The notes beneath the pieces were generated by a model, which made no database searches, was not told the DNA's origin, and worked only from the letters and a program-made list of their open reading frames with translations. Of a stretch of 64,000 nt of DNA, positions 50,818 to 62,496 are shown piece after piece; positions within the stretch are counted from its first letter, which is position 1, and each line of letters starts with the position of its first letter. Source of the stretch: Amyloporia xantha (taxonomy: Eukaryota; Basidiomycota; Agaricomycetes; Polyporales; Adustoporiaceae). The translations under genes and the position numbers were made by a program. Location of the stretch: positions 1,488,001 to 1,552,000 of the forward strand of contig JAYKKR010000002.1 of assembly GCA_036971615.1 (NCBI GenBank), in the 5' to 3' direction.

Positions 50818-51273
50818 CTACACGAGTCGCATACAAGATGCAGTGCAGTTGCAGCGTTGACAGAATGAGACTGTTGGGCCAACGGTGACTGAGCGTACTT
50901 CATGCTTCAATAGAAGGTCGCTCATTAAGTGATGGTATCCTCCATCCCAGTGATCGTTCAAACAGTATTCAGGCACCCGAGAGGGAGAAGAAGCGGTCTG
51001 ATGTGACCGTTCAACGAAGTTAACGTTCAAGCTGCTGGATTGTGACGACTGTACCGCTGCAATGCCCGGTGCTTGACGACCAGCTGACGCGGTCACCTTC
51101 GCGGCAAGTACTGCTAGTACATACTGTATATTCTCTTCCATCAAATGCAGACAATGTTCGTTTCGAGAAGTATGTCGCAATGTCGTCCATAGTCCAGGAA
51201 CTTTGTCCTTGAATATTCTGCGATCGTGTATCGGAATATTACACACGGCGTGATCACCCAGATCGAGCATCAA
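50818..51273 (-). CDS. Hypothetical ORF, possibly a gene fragment
   Basis: A 151-codon open frame contains a protein-like stretch (RIFKDKVPGLWTTLRHTSRN then a leucine-rich helix, MEENIQYVLAVLAAK). The second half is Ser-rich, then His/Asp-rich. I do not recognise it and no flanking exon could be joined. It could be a degraded gene or chance. Confidence 0.25.
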   Translation of the reverse strand: MMLDLGDHAVCNIPIHDRRIFKDKVPGLWTTLRHTSRNEHCLHLMEENIQYVLAVLAAKVTASAGRQAPGIAAVQSSQSSSLNVNFVERSHQTASSPSRVPEYCLNDHWDGGYHHLMSDLLLKHEVRSVTVGPTVSFCQRCNCTASCMRLV

Positions 51274-51757
51274 ATTCAGACCGATCGTGCGGTGGTCTGT
51301 AACAGTACGACCATGATGCGCACGGCGTTGACCCCGTTAGGACGGAGCCACCAAATGTTATCAAGTATCAGGGTTGTCTGGCACTCAGAGCATCAGCCGA
51401 CGGCTTCACTACTATTCATGTTTCTTGCGGGAGAAATGCAACGTCTCCTCGAGAGTAGTTTCAACTACTGCGATACCGAATTGCAAACACAAATCATCCT
51501 GATGATCTGTACATAGGATCACCTGGCCTTTGACATATCGCGGGCGGCTCCAGGCAAACAGGGCGCCAGGCGGTGATACAAAATCTTTCTCCTGACGGCG
51601 CTTTCCTTACGGCACCAATGTGATACCAGCAGTGCCGCCAGCGTTCTAGTTTTAAACCTGTGCGGGCAACCTTGATGGGCTGACCCGCAACCTCGTCCCC
51701 ATCGTTTCCTCGTTATAAGAAAGCCATTCCCGGCTCCACTGTCCTCAATCCGACACG
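51274..51757. promoter_or_regulatory. Upstream region of the Zn2Cys6 gene
   Basis: No gene is recognised. This should contain the promoter of the regulator that starts at 51758. Confidence 0.35.
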
Positions 51758-54002
51758 ATGAAGACCGTGACCCCCCTACAACGAGGAAGAGCATGCTTGT
51801 GCTGCCGAAAGAGGAAAATGGTGAGATTGACAGCAGCCACGCTATCGCTGATCCACTGACACCGCGTGAGACAGAAATGCGACGGCTTACGGCCTGTCTG
51901 TACACAATGTCTCAAATCTAATCGAGGGTCTGAATGCCAGTACCATGAGAAGCAACACATCAGCCGGACGCAGTTGCTGCAGCAGAAAGTCTCGAAGCTC
52001 GAAGCACGCCTTCGTGAGCTCGAATCCGAACAAGCAGAAGAGTCTGCTGGTGATGCGTCGTCATCTACGGACACACGGCCTCCTGCTTCAGAAGACGACC
52101 AGCCGTATGCCGGTATGCATGCTTCAATGAGAACCCGCTGTCGTTCCATGCTGAGTTACTCCTGCAGATCACCCTGGTGCTGCTGCCGCGTCGTCTGAAT
52201 GGGATCTTAATCTTCTCTACTTCCACCCATCGTCATCGAGTGGTTCTACGATCGGATCCTCATCGACATCTTCCACATCACTCCTCTCCGATCTGCTCCC
52301 TACCGATGTCTCTTGGACAGACGACCCCTTCCCCTTACCCTCCTTCGATTTGCCAATTCCAGGGCTTATGCCCGAAATACACTCGACGACGGATCCCGTA
52401 AACTGGTGGGAAGATGAGGCTACTTTCTGTGAGAACAAGCAGAGACTGTACGTCAGTGTGCCTCCGTACTTCTGCAGCGAGATTTGACTCTGGATCCAGG
52501 TTGGAGCTCTTCTTCTCCCATCGACATCAATGCGCTTTCGATGTCCATCTTGGTAGATTGGAAGCCTCTCTGCAGATGGCATCGTCGCTCCGACCACATC
52601 CTGCTCTCATGGATGCCGTGTATCTTCTAGCTTGCTTCTTCTCGAGACTGCCCCACCTCATTGAGCTCGAGCCTTATTTCCTAAAACGCTGTCTACAGGG
52701 CATCTCTGAAGCATTACATCAACACGATCGGATAGTTCATGTTCTGCAAGCATCGTGCCTCATCGCCGTGTACTTCTATTGCCAAGGCCGTATCCTCGAA
52801 GCCTACTACCATTCATCGACGTCCGCTCGCCTGGCAATCGATCTGGGACTCCACCAGATTCGCCCGATGGATTTCGAGATCATGCTCCAGTCGCTCGCCG
52901 GAGGCTTCACGAGTTCGGGCTCACCGTCTACCGCTATATTCCCTCTTCCGTATCCGTCAGACGCGATCGAACACGCCGAACGTGTGGCTGCATTCTGGCA
53001 GATATTCATTGTGGACCGGGCGTGGTCCGTAGCAACAGGGCTGCCGTCAGCGCTCCCTGATGACGACCATCCGCGTACGCAAATCGAGACTTCGTGGCCG
53101 ATGAGCATATCGGACATTTGGATGGTATGTTTCGTGCTTGTCCGGATCCAGAGCATCTCCCGCTGACGGCGGGACCTTCAGAGCTCCGATTCTGTGCCGC
53201 TGCATATGTTCGACAGTGGCCTAGTAGGAGGCTCCCTTGCGACTTCCACGGTCACCCTGCGAGCAAAGGCGGTGATGCTGTTTGAGCGAACAGCTAGGTT
53301 CTCTATCTGTAGGTCGACACTAGCTACTTTCGTGAGCATAGCTCTCTAACTCGATTAAAGCAACTTCCCACAGTGAGACGGACTGGGTGGAGAGACGTTC
53401 GCTGGAAATGTCGCTTGCACAATTCGCTGCGAATCTTCCGGGGATCAATAGACATGTCAACCAGCTCTCGCCTGCTGTGGAACACGTCGAATTAATCAAT
53501 ATCCATACGCTCATATATACTGCAACCATTCACCTATATAAACATGAAATAGAAACACAACGAGCATCCTACGAGAAATGCCTCGTCTCTGCCAAATCTG
53601 TCACGGCCGTTGTGCGCAACTTAGATGACAGCGATTATGGCTTTTTGGATCCCATCACCAGTGTTAGTCGAAATCAAATCATATTTGTCCTTTTGAGTTG
53701 GAAGCTGAATTCAATTTCTGTCAGACATGCTGGCGCTGCGTAGCTGATGTCTATTTGCGAATATTGATGGCGGGGAAGTGCGACGCAGTCGCCATTAATC
53801 AAGATCTGGACACATTGCTCGATGCCTGCAAACGTCTTGCCTTCTTCTTTCCAGTGGCAGGTATGTTTTCAGTGGGAAGTTACACAAGTCGGGAAAGTCG
53901 TCTAATTCTTTTTTTTTCGTAGGGGTGCATGCGTCCAGTATAGAGAAACAACCTATTAATGGTCTGTCTCATTACTCCTGCTTGACAGTGGAGTCTGACT
54001 GA
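51758..54002 (+). CDS. Zn2Cys6 fungal transcription factor
   Basis: This is a nuclear DNA-binding regulator. The first exon ends RGRACLCCRKRKM and an intron splits the zinc cluster before KCDGLRPVCTQCLKSNRGSE-C, giving the six-Cys pattern CX2CX6CX6CX2CX8C. A coiled-coil dimerisation helix follows (LLQQKVSKLEARLRELESEQ), then a Ser-rich linker. The fungal-specific middle homology domain has ALMDAVYLLACFFSRLPHL, YYHSSTSARLAIDLGLHQI and WQIFIVDRAWSVATGLPSAL. The last exons end SCLTVESD. About seven introns all join in frame. Its targets are unknown; no neighbouring pathway gene cluster suggests a specific role. Confidence 0.9.
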
Positions 54003-54393
54003 CCCTTTTTTGCAGTGCAAGTTATTTAACCTGGGGCTATATTGAGGCTAGACTATGTAATGATCTAGGACGACACTGTGGGCAACGGCCATTTGACTAC
54101 CTGGCCACTAAGTAGGTATAATATTTGGGCAGCACGCTAAAGTGTACTGTACTTGTCCAGAGTTCGCACTAGTACTGTACTTTTTGGAATCATAACTTTC
54201 GAAACTATACACCGATTTGCTAGCTACTGCGTGTGCAGTTTATATCAGGAGGCTTGAAGTGACCACGATGTCATGTAGATCCACACGCTGATGCATCAGA
54301 ATCAAGCACGTTGGAATACTGTGCACCTTATCATTTACGACGCAAAAGTAGGCGATATGAAGCAGTGTATAAACATGAAGAGCTATACCGATG
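54003..54393. other. Convergent intergenic region
   Basis: The Zn2Cys6 gene (plus) and adenylate kinase (minus) converge here. Nothing else is recognised. Confidence 0.4.
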
Positions 54394-55462
<1,069 letters not shown>

Positions 55463-55811
55463 GGCGAGATGCGCAGAGGGGGGATATGGGGGCGAATGAG
55501 GGACGAGCGTCGACGGCGTCGTCAGAGCACAAACGTGAGACTTGTGTGAGATTTGTGAGTGCTTCGGCACTTCGCGAGCGGAGTTACAAACTGCGCTGGC
55601 AAATTAACGGCATCGGCGCATCACCGATCGCAACCTCAGCGGCGCATGGGGTAAGATCGGACAACGTCAGGCGCATCGAACCGCCCTACTACTACTAGTC
55701 TACTAGTACTGCAGCTCGCGGGTAATACCACTCAGCGTGCATTGGCGAGATTCGTCCTGAATAAATGCAGTAATAGCATATGTGTCACCACTATGAAATA
55801 CATTAGATAGT
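55463..55811. promoter_or_regulatory. Adenylate kinase upstream region
   Basis: This 0.35-kb gap separates the adenylate kinase ATG from the WBP1 stop codon on the same strand. It should contain the adenylate kinase promoter. Nothing else is seen. Confidence 0.4.
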
Positions 55812-57417
55812 CTACTCGGTTTTCGAACTTTTCGACTTTTTGGGCTCCTGATTATCACCTGCTAGCCACAACGCTGAGAACAGGACGAAGCCGATACTTG
55901 TGCTGATCGCGCCCGCATAGTAAGGCCAAGCCGGGCTTAGGAAACGGGGGTATTCATCATGGCGAGGAGGCACAACTGGTACGACTGTCGTGCTTTGCAG
56001 GAAGGACCAGCTATCATAAATAGTTCGCTCAGTAGTCCATCTGGATGAGCCGTAAGCAGGACATACCCTTTACGCTTGTAGTCTAGGACAAACTTGAAAA
56101 CACCGTGTCGGTCTGGAACGCGGAACGTCACCGAGTATTTGCCCGGTTCGCTGGAGACCGGTTTGAGGGCAGTGCGGATGTGCGGATCGAGCATGGTGAA
56201 CTCGAGTTGCATATCCTGAATGCCTGAATAGGGCTCCCACGTCGAAGATTCTGGGTTGAACCTTGATACTTCTGTTGAGAATACCTGGGTGGACACTAGA
56301 ATGAGCCAATGTACTGGAGCATGCGAACAGCGACGTACGACGTTGTCATTAATGGTATAGTGTTCTCGCGGGGCAGTCTCGTTCACCCGGTGGTGGGCGA
56401 CACTGTCAATTTTCAGTACGTGAGACTCCTGGAAGGCCCAAGCCGCTACTTCTGAAGCGAACTGTGCATTTCCAGATTTGACATCCCTACCGAAAATGAA
56501 ATCAGTATGTGCAACGGAAACTGTTGATTGTGGCTCTTACTTGGCAATCTCTTTCTCCGCATATTCATCGCTGAAGAGTTCTATCCCTCCAGCCCATGTA
56601 GCACGAGCACCACCGAGAGTCTGGAACCCAGCGACCAGTCCCAAAGAGCTACCCGCCCATAGACCTTCACCTCCCTTCTCCGCAGCATCATATATTGCGT
56701 CCGATGCAGAGTCACGGTCAGAGTCCGCGGCAAAGCTTGCAGGAGGAGCATGAAGAATGGGTACAACGAGGGGATTGGAACCAAACGCGAATGGAATGCC
56801 AGAATACCAGACCGGCGGCAGGTCGGACGAGACAATAGAGCTAGAGACATTCACAGGTATAACTGTGGCTGGTGTATCCCTCTCTGGGAAGTGAGAAACG
56901 AGCGGTGTCCCTGGAGGAGGGAGAATGAGGGAGAATTCAGAGGCAAGGGAAGTCAAGGGTGTTTGCTTCGTCGAAAGGGCGATCAAAAGGTTCGTGCCCC
57001 TTTCCAACAGTGTGACCAGAGACTGCGGGGTAATATCTTGAGAGTAAGCTATGCATATAGTGCGACTTCGTGAGTTTCACAGACAGATGAAAGTTGCGTC
57101 ACTCACTCTTGGCCTCTGGCGCGAACAGGACGACATGCGAGAACTGCGGATGGTCGTCCTCTATCACGGCGGGCTGCACGTCTTTCGGTGTGCGGAAGGT
57201 CAGATCATAGCCTCTATCTGAGCAGCGTGCGTTAAAAAAGGCGAAAGACACTAAGGACACGTCGATCACCTTCCAGTCCCTTGAAGAACACCGAGAAATT
57301 GTCCCTTTTGAGACTCGGATCGAGCACGACGAGGACTGAATCACCGGTGCTTGACTTAGAACATACAGAGACTATTAGAGACACAAGAGACACAAGTAAC
57401 GGCCATAGCGATAACAT
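55812..57417 (-). CDS. WBP1: Oligosaccharyltransferase 48-kDa subunit (WBP1/OST48)
   Basis: This ER membrane subunit belongs to the complex that N-glycosylates nascent proteins. The N-terminal signal peptide MLSLWPLLVSLVSLIVSVCS is followed by DSVLVVLDPSLKRDNFSVFF, GYDLTFRTPKD, SHVVLFAPEAK and a GIFT-like fold region (PVWYSGIPFAFGSNPLVVPI; FSDEYAEKEIAK). NDNVVFSTEVSRFNPESSTW, FTMLDPHIRTALKP and VFKFVLDYKRKGWSFLQSTT follow. A single C-terminal membrane helix (WPYYAGAISTSIGFVLFSAL) ends in a Lys-rich cytosolic tail, KKSKSSKTE. All junctions join in frame. Confidence 0.95.
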
Positions 57418-57686
57418 GGCAAACCAGTCTTTAGACCACTGGTATAAGGAACGAAGGTCTAGGCACTTTAGAGTACCAAAGGTGTACGCTGTCACGGTAA
57501 TGACCACGTAGACCGAACTGCTCATTTAGGATACACGAGCTTACGTAACATGAAGACGCTCATATGGGACCCTAACCCTGATTCCAGTCTCGCTTTGTCA
57601 CTGCACATTCTCGGGTCTTCCGGGCATTACCTCCTAGCAGTCGTCTTACCTTTGTACTGTTCAGTGTACGTACTCACTAATTGACC
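57418..57686. promoter_or_regulatory. Bidirectional promoter WBP1/COX17
   Basis: The two start codons are head to head about 270 bases apart. No TATA box is clear. The COX17 side has short pyrimidine tracts. Confidence 0.5.
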
Positions 57687-58059
57687 ATGCTGAACTTCGT
57701 AAGTATCGGGTTTTTTATCCCTATATTTCAGTGACGTTCAACCTTTCTGTATCAGTTAACTTCCTGGTGGGGCACATCATCACCTCCCGCCGCACCCAAG
57801 ACATTTGATCCAACAGACCCCAAGCAAAATCCTCTTAATCCACAAGGGTTAAAGCCGTATGTGTTTAATTAGCTCACTCAACACCTGTTTTTCTGAGCTG
57901 TTATCAATACTGTTTCCTAGATGTTGCGCTTGTCCGGAGACCAAGTCCGCACGGGACGATTGCTTCTTGAAATTCGACTCTTCAGAGGCAGACGAGAAGT
58001 GTCGGGAGCTGGTTCAAAGGCATATTGCTTGCATGCGTGGTTATGGATTTAAGATCTAG
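57687..58059 (+). CDS. COX17: Cytochrome c oxidase copper chaperone Cox17
   Basis: It carries Cu(I) in the mitochondrial intermembrane space to Sco1 and Cox11 for cytochrome oxidase assembly. Three exons encode 83 residues. MLNF splices to LTSWWGTSSPPAAPKTFDPT and, after a second intron, the core begins KPCCACPETKSARDDC. All six family cysteines are present: the CCxC copper site and a twin CX9C made by CPETKSARDDC and CRELVQRHIAC. It ends GYGFKI, as in other Cox17 proteins. The N-terminal tail is Pro-rich and longer than in yeast. Confidence 0.95.
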
Positions 58060-58245
58060 CAGGTCCCATCATTGTCCTCGCATCACAGCACTATAAGTTA
58101 TCAATGTAAATCCCAACTCTTATAATCCAGCAAGTCGAACTAATATCCATATCTGATCCTACTTATGTCAAGTCCATCACGGACAATGAGATACAACTGC
58201 ACAGAACGCAAAAAGTAGCCCGAGTGCCTGCACTACCTGCATTGA

Positions 58246-60206
58246 TCACTCGAGAGGTAAATTCCACTCCCATCGACCTTCCGCAAGGCCCTCTGCCGTG
58301 TCCCGTAGCACAACCTCGTGTCTTGCCCGTACGTACACCTTTAAAGAATAAGTTAGCCTTGTAGTACATTTCAAGGACAGAGAGTACTTGGCATGCACCG
58401 TTTTGTCCATCATGCGCTGACGCAACCCTTTAACAGTCTCTGCTTCAACAGATTCTTCCAAAAGCTGTGAAAGTTCTTCGACAGCCTTTTCAAGGTCCCT
58501 GAAATAAGCATAAGCCCTGCATGTGCCACTCGGTAATGATACCATCTTACGCCTGGATGTCCTCAAAAATCTGCTTCTTATTACCAGGCGCAAGGAAATA
58601 GGCCATCGCGTACGTCCACTTCAAAGTCACTCTGCATGCGGTGAGTTCGTCAACTGCATTCTGCATGAACTTCGCCTGACGTATCAACACCGTTAGCGAA
58701 CCATTACATGCGATAAACTAAGAAACATTTTGATTACCAACCTCGATCCAGGACAAGTCGCTGTTCTTCTGGACCTCAACCATCTTTTCCTCTGTACGTT
58801 CGCATAGCTCCTGGTCGAGCTTTGTAGATAGCTCGTGGTTGTTGTACCGATCGAAGTAAAATAGCCACTTGTCTAAATTCTGCTTCGCCTCGGTCTTCGC
58901 TTCATCAGGCTCAGGGTCCTTCCACGTATTGCAAACATCATTATTATATCCATGCACATCCCAGCTCTTCCTGCAAAGCCAACAGAATTGAAAGCTACAG
59001 TGACGACAGAGGATGCGGCTGTAGCCTATGATATTAGCAAACTTTCGACTGGCATCAGCAGCAGAACGTACTTGCAGCCGCCATTCTTCTCAATGCTATT
59101 ATCGCACCTGGGGCACGTTCGTGTGTTAGCTTTGATCCACTGCGCCGTTCCTGCGTCTTCACGAGCGCTCTTCATCCAAATAGTGGTGAACTTGCAGATA
59201 AGAGGACGATGATCTGAATCTAACCCGCATCCGAAACAAAATACATGTTCTTGTCCGCATCGCACCGTAGGCACTTCAGTAAAGAGGATCGGGGCCTTAC
59301 CACCCGGGCATAAGACGGTCTCAGGACACGAGGGATGTGGACAGAAGCGTAGATCCGGACGTGTCGAGACATACGACTGTAAGAGGATTTCCATATATCT
59401 ACATCCACAGCGGGGATAAAGATTCACACAATAGAAACCAGCACCATTCGAGACGCACCTTGCATAGACCAGTGCGTCAACTAATCGCTGAATAGACCGC
59501 TCATCTACCACAGTTTTGCACCCGTCTTGCATGCAATTGAAGAAGCATTGACCTTCCTCCCTTGATCTTCGACGTGATGTAAATCTGCCAGCACTGCTCA
59601 CAAAATGCATGTGTGCATCGCAGTTTAAAGATGTTTTCCGGGTCACTATCGCAGCAAATGGCGCATGTGAAATCTGTCGGCGTGTCAAGACGGGCGCGCT
59701 TGGTCGGACGGTCGTTCGCCTGGACTGTGGCGTCGACATGGACGTTCTGCGGTTCGCCAGCGTCTCGGAGGACCGACTGAGGATCATCCAGATATTTCTC
59801 GATGAGAAGGTCCATGTTCCACCGGAAATGTTGCAACAGAATAGACCCAATAGGCGACTTCAATGCCGCAGAAGGGGATATACAATGAGACATTAAGGTG
59901 TAAGAGGCACAACGAGTTACGAGAAATCTGCACCTCTATCCCTATGATGCTAGCCACCTTGCGTATGTCATTGTCCACTAGCTCTTGGAGATGTGCCGAG
60001 GAGAGACTTTTGAAATCTATGCCCTGCGTCTTCTTCTTTCCCTTGTCCTTTGATATGGGCATTTCGAAATCAGAGTCATCCTCCTTGCAATAGGTACCAA
60101 GTCAAGAACACGCTCTGCGGAAATCGAAGGGGATGCGATTTACCTCAAACACGGAAGCATCGGAGTCGTAAGAATCACTGGGAAAGCCGTCAGAGCCCTC
60201 AGACAT
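58246..60206 (-). CDS. Ariadne-type RBR E3 ubiquitin ligase (one +1 frame break)
   Basis: This RING-between-RING ligase moves ubiquitin through a catalytic Cys. An acidic N-terminus (MSEGSDGFPSDSYDSD) precedes a UBA-like region (RWNMDLLIEKYLDD). RING1 is FTCAICCDSDPENIFKLRC then HAFCEQCW. The IBR follows (RFCPHPSCPETVLCPGG; CFGCGLDSDHRP). RING2 runs from CPRCDNSIEKNGGC to NRILCRHCSFQFCWLC, which keeps the catalytic Cys but has Asn-Arg-Ile where the family usually has Asn-His-Met. The Ariadne helical domain ends EWNLPLE. An extra G (CCC at 59559-59561, plus strand) breaks the frame between SKIK and EEGQCFFNCMQDGC. Introns are otherwise canonical. Confidence 0.92.
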
Positions 60207-60513
60207 GGTAGATGTATTAATGAAAGACCGCCTGCAGCTGTTCTACGCTGAAACACAAGCGAAACACGAACTTAGGGTCAATGGCCCAGCACTGCTGCAC
60301 AGGACCCCGACGAATCCGCGATCCCTTTGGGTCCTAAAATAGGAAAAAATCGAAAATATTCCGAATCCAGAGTGCAAAGCGAGTTCCGAGCTCTTAGAAG
60401 ATTTGCGGGGTCCTGTCAGTCCTGACATAGCTTTTGAAACTCCGCGGTTACGTTACATAACCTCAAGTCATAGCAGTGAGGACGATCGACCACCCAATTC
60501 TCCTTGAGCAGTA
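60207..60513. promoter_or_regulatory. Bidirectional promoter RBR ligase/DOPA-dioxygenase-like
   Basis: The two start codons are divergent and about 310 bases apart. This stretch must serve both genes. Confidence 0.5.
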
Positions 60514-61454
60514 ATGGGACCTCCAACAGACCTGAAGGAAGTCGTGGATTCAGAGATAAAGTAAACTCCTTTTCGGGTTGATCTATGCATGCTGACTCGA
60601 CACGCAGAGAATGGCATTTTCGTGGGTCTTAGAATACCTGTCATCGGCACGGTCGATATGAATCGCGATATGGATGGCAGATATCTACTTCCACCAGCGT
60701 AATGCAGATGAACATCATGCTGCTCTTCAGCTGCGTGATGCAGTCCTTCGTCTGAGACGAGACGGTGCTTTCATTGCGGTTCCCCTGTTCCGAGTGAACA
60801 CCGACCCGATAGGGCCTCATCCTGTTGGTAGGTAGCATCTGTCAGGTCTTTATAAATAGAAGAGGATAACCTTCTTCTGCAACACAGGCTCCTATGAGAT
60901 ATGGTGTCCCTCGGAGTCATTTGCGTCTGTATTTTCGTATCTTTGCTTGAATAGAGGAAGTCTCAGGTGCGAGACGTGGTTTGAGAAAATTATTCTCCAG
61001 TCCTCATAACATTATCATCTTTAAGTATTCTCGTACATCCGCTTACACGCGAGCAGGTTCGTCATTCGGCGTGGTATGTCATGTTTTAGTACTAATGATT
61101 GACTTCTATTCTCAGAGGAAGTATGTCGTCTCACGCATCCCCTCTATTTGTCTAATTGGCTGGCAGAGACCACGAAATACGCAATGCTTGGATAGGACCT
61201 TCCTTCCCCCTTGATCTATCCACTCTTCCGATCAAATCCGAGGAGATTCCTCTACAATACCCTAGCCTGAGTATGTTGAAATCTGTTCCTACTGTGTTAA
61301 GGGCTGCCTGACAAATGATGCATTCTTTGGTGGTGTAGAGTTGGGATATTCATCCGTTGCACCTACCTTATCTCTGGAAGACAGAAAGAAAATTGGCGCG
61401 AATATCGAGAATATCTTGAAGGGTGAAAAGGAAGCTGCCAAAGCCCCCCAGTGA
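60514..61454 (+). CDS. DOPA 4,5-dioxygenase-like protein with microexons
   Basis: It resembles the small DOPA-dioxygenase-like fold family; known members open the ring of L-DOPA in betalain-type pigment formation, while most fungal members are unassigned. Exon 1 (60514-60560) is MGPPTDLKEVVDSEIK and exon 2 is only 14 nt (60608-60621), completing EWHF. Exon 3 encodes HIYFHQRNADEHHAALQLRD and PLFRVNTDPIGPHPVG. Then come SYEIWCPSESFASVFSYLCL, SILVHPLTREQ, a 5-nt exon AGGAA (61116-61120), DHEIRNAWIGPSFPLDLS and KLGYSSVAPTLSLEDRKKIG, ending EAAKAPQ. The conserved HIYFH, GPHPVG and HPLT histidines are present. All introns are GT..AG, several with CTAAT branch sites. Confidence 0.85.
61116..61120 (+). 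other. 5-nt microexon of the DOPA-dioxygenase-like gene
   Basis: AGGAA is preceded by CTAATGATTGAC..TTCTCAG (branch site and acceptor) and followed by the donor GTATGT. The next intron has CTAAT and ends GGCAG at 61166. Including the exon gives Glu-Gln-Arg-Lys-Asp-His-Glu in frame with the conserved end. Skipping it shifts the frame. Confidence 0.75.
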
Positions 61455-62496
61455 TTGAGGTCATAGCTATTAACCTCACGACATGAAAGGCTGTAGGTTG
61501 TCGGATCAGTACTTGGTACTTGTAGTCGTTGTAGGAAATGCATTTTTGTACGCCCAGTTTCGGACGATGTATACTGCTCTTATTTAGAAATGTACGAACT
61601 AGTCGGATAGGCGCCTATATGAACGACTATGATCAGTACTGACGGAATGCAATTCTCCCACCAGGTTTTCGGACGCGGCAATTTCCGAGATCACGAGGAT
61701 GACACACGTGATCTTGTTGACTGGCCTGCGTCGCCTCTTCTGCTCTACGTTTCCATCCTTCAGATATGTACATAGAGTATACGTAGTTGATGAGACAAGC
61801 GAAAGAGACAGGAATTGCTATTAGATGCTTCTGCCATCATTGCATGGCAGACAGTACATGATAACTGACTAGCTTAAGAAGGTTGCCAGCAGTGGTCTTG
61901 TGAAGTATGTGTGTGTGTTCAGAGGTGGTATGCAAGCAATTCAACATGGCTGTTGAAGATGCATGAATCATGGTGATTGAGGGGAATAATGTCGAGCTAT
62001 AACAGTCAACTGGAGAGCTTGGAGGTGCCAGGAGACAATTTTTTGGGTTATCTATTCATTTTTCCCTAGTGTTAAGTATGGAAGCTCAGTGAGCCATGCA
62101 TACACGGTATGATCACAGCCCAATATGCACTCATCTTGTCTTTTCAGCCCAGATGTGCGAACGATGTAGGTATCGGTCAAAAATCTCTCATTTTATCCTA
62201 CGTATGTTGCATTCTCTAGACTTCTCAACTTATGCAGACGGTGTGCGGCTTGGTATGTATTATCAGTTTATCTACATCTAAGCGCCCGCAGATCTCCGCG
62301 TCCGAAAACCTGGTGGGAGAATTGCATGCTCTTCAGTACTGGCATGAGTCATTACTATGCGTGGGCTCTCTTCTATGCACATCTCCGACCTGGAATCTAC
62401 AGAGCAGAGGAACTCCCACAGACCTGTCCACAGTTTCTTATCAGGTTGACTTTTTGTCGCTGGTTGTGAAATCGGGGACGGCTGTCTCATTGGAAG
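61455..62496. promoter_or_regulatory. Upstream region of glutamate 5-kinase
   Basis: No gene is recognised. It contains the long-spaced inverted repeat described separately; the 155 bases next to 62497 should include the core promoter. Confidence 0.4.
61634..62341. repeat. Inverted repeat, arms of about 46 bp, 617-bp spacer
   Basis: The arms are 61634-61678 and 62296-62341. Thirty bases (GCAATTCTCCCACCAGGTTT through GGACGCGG) are exact reverse complements. An outer block CAGTACTGA..ATGC matches with a small gap. No ORF lies inside. The outer flanks also show weak inverted similarity, so the arms may once have been longer. It could be a worn MITE or an inverted duplication upstream of glutamate 5-kinase. 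Confidence 0.65.
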
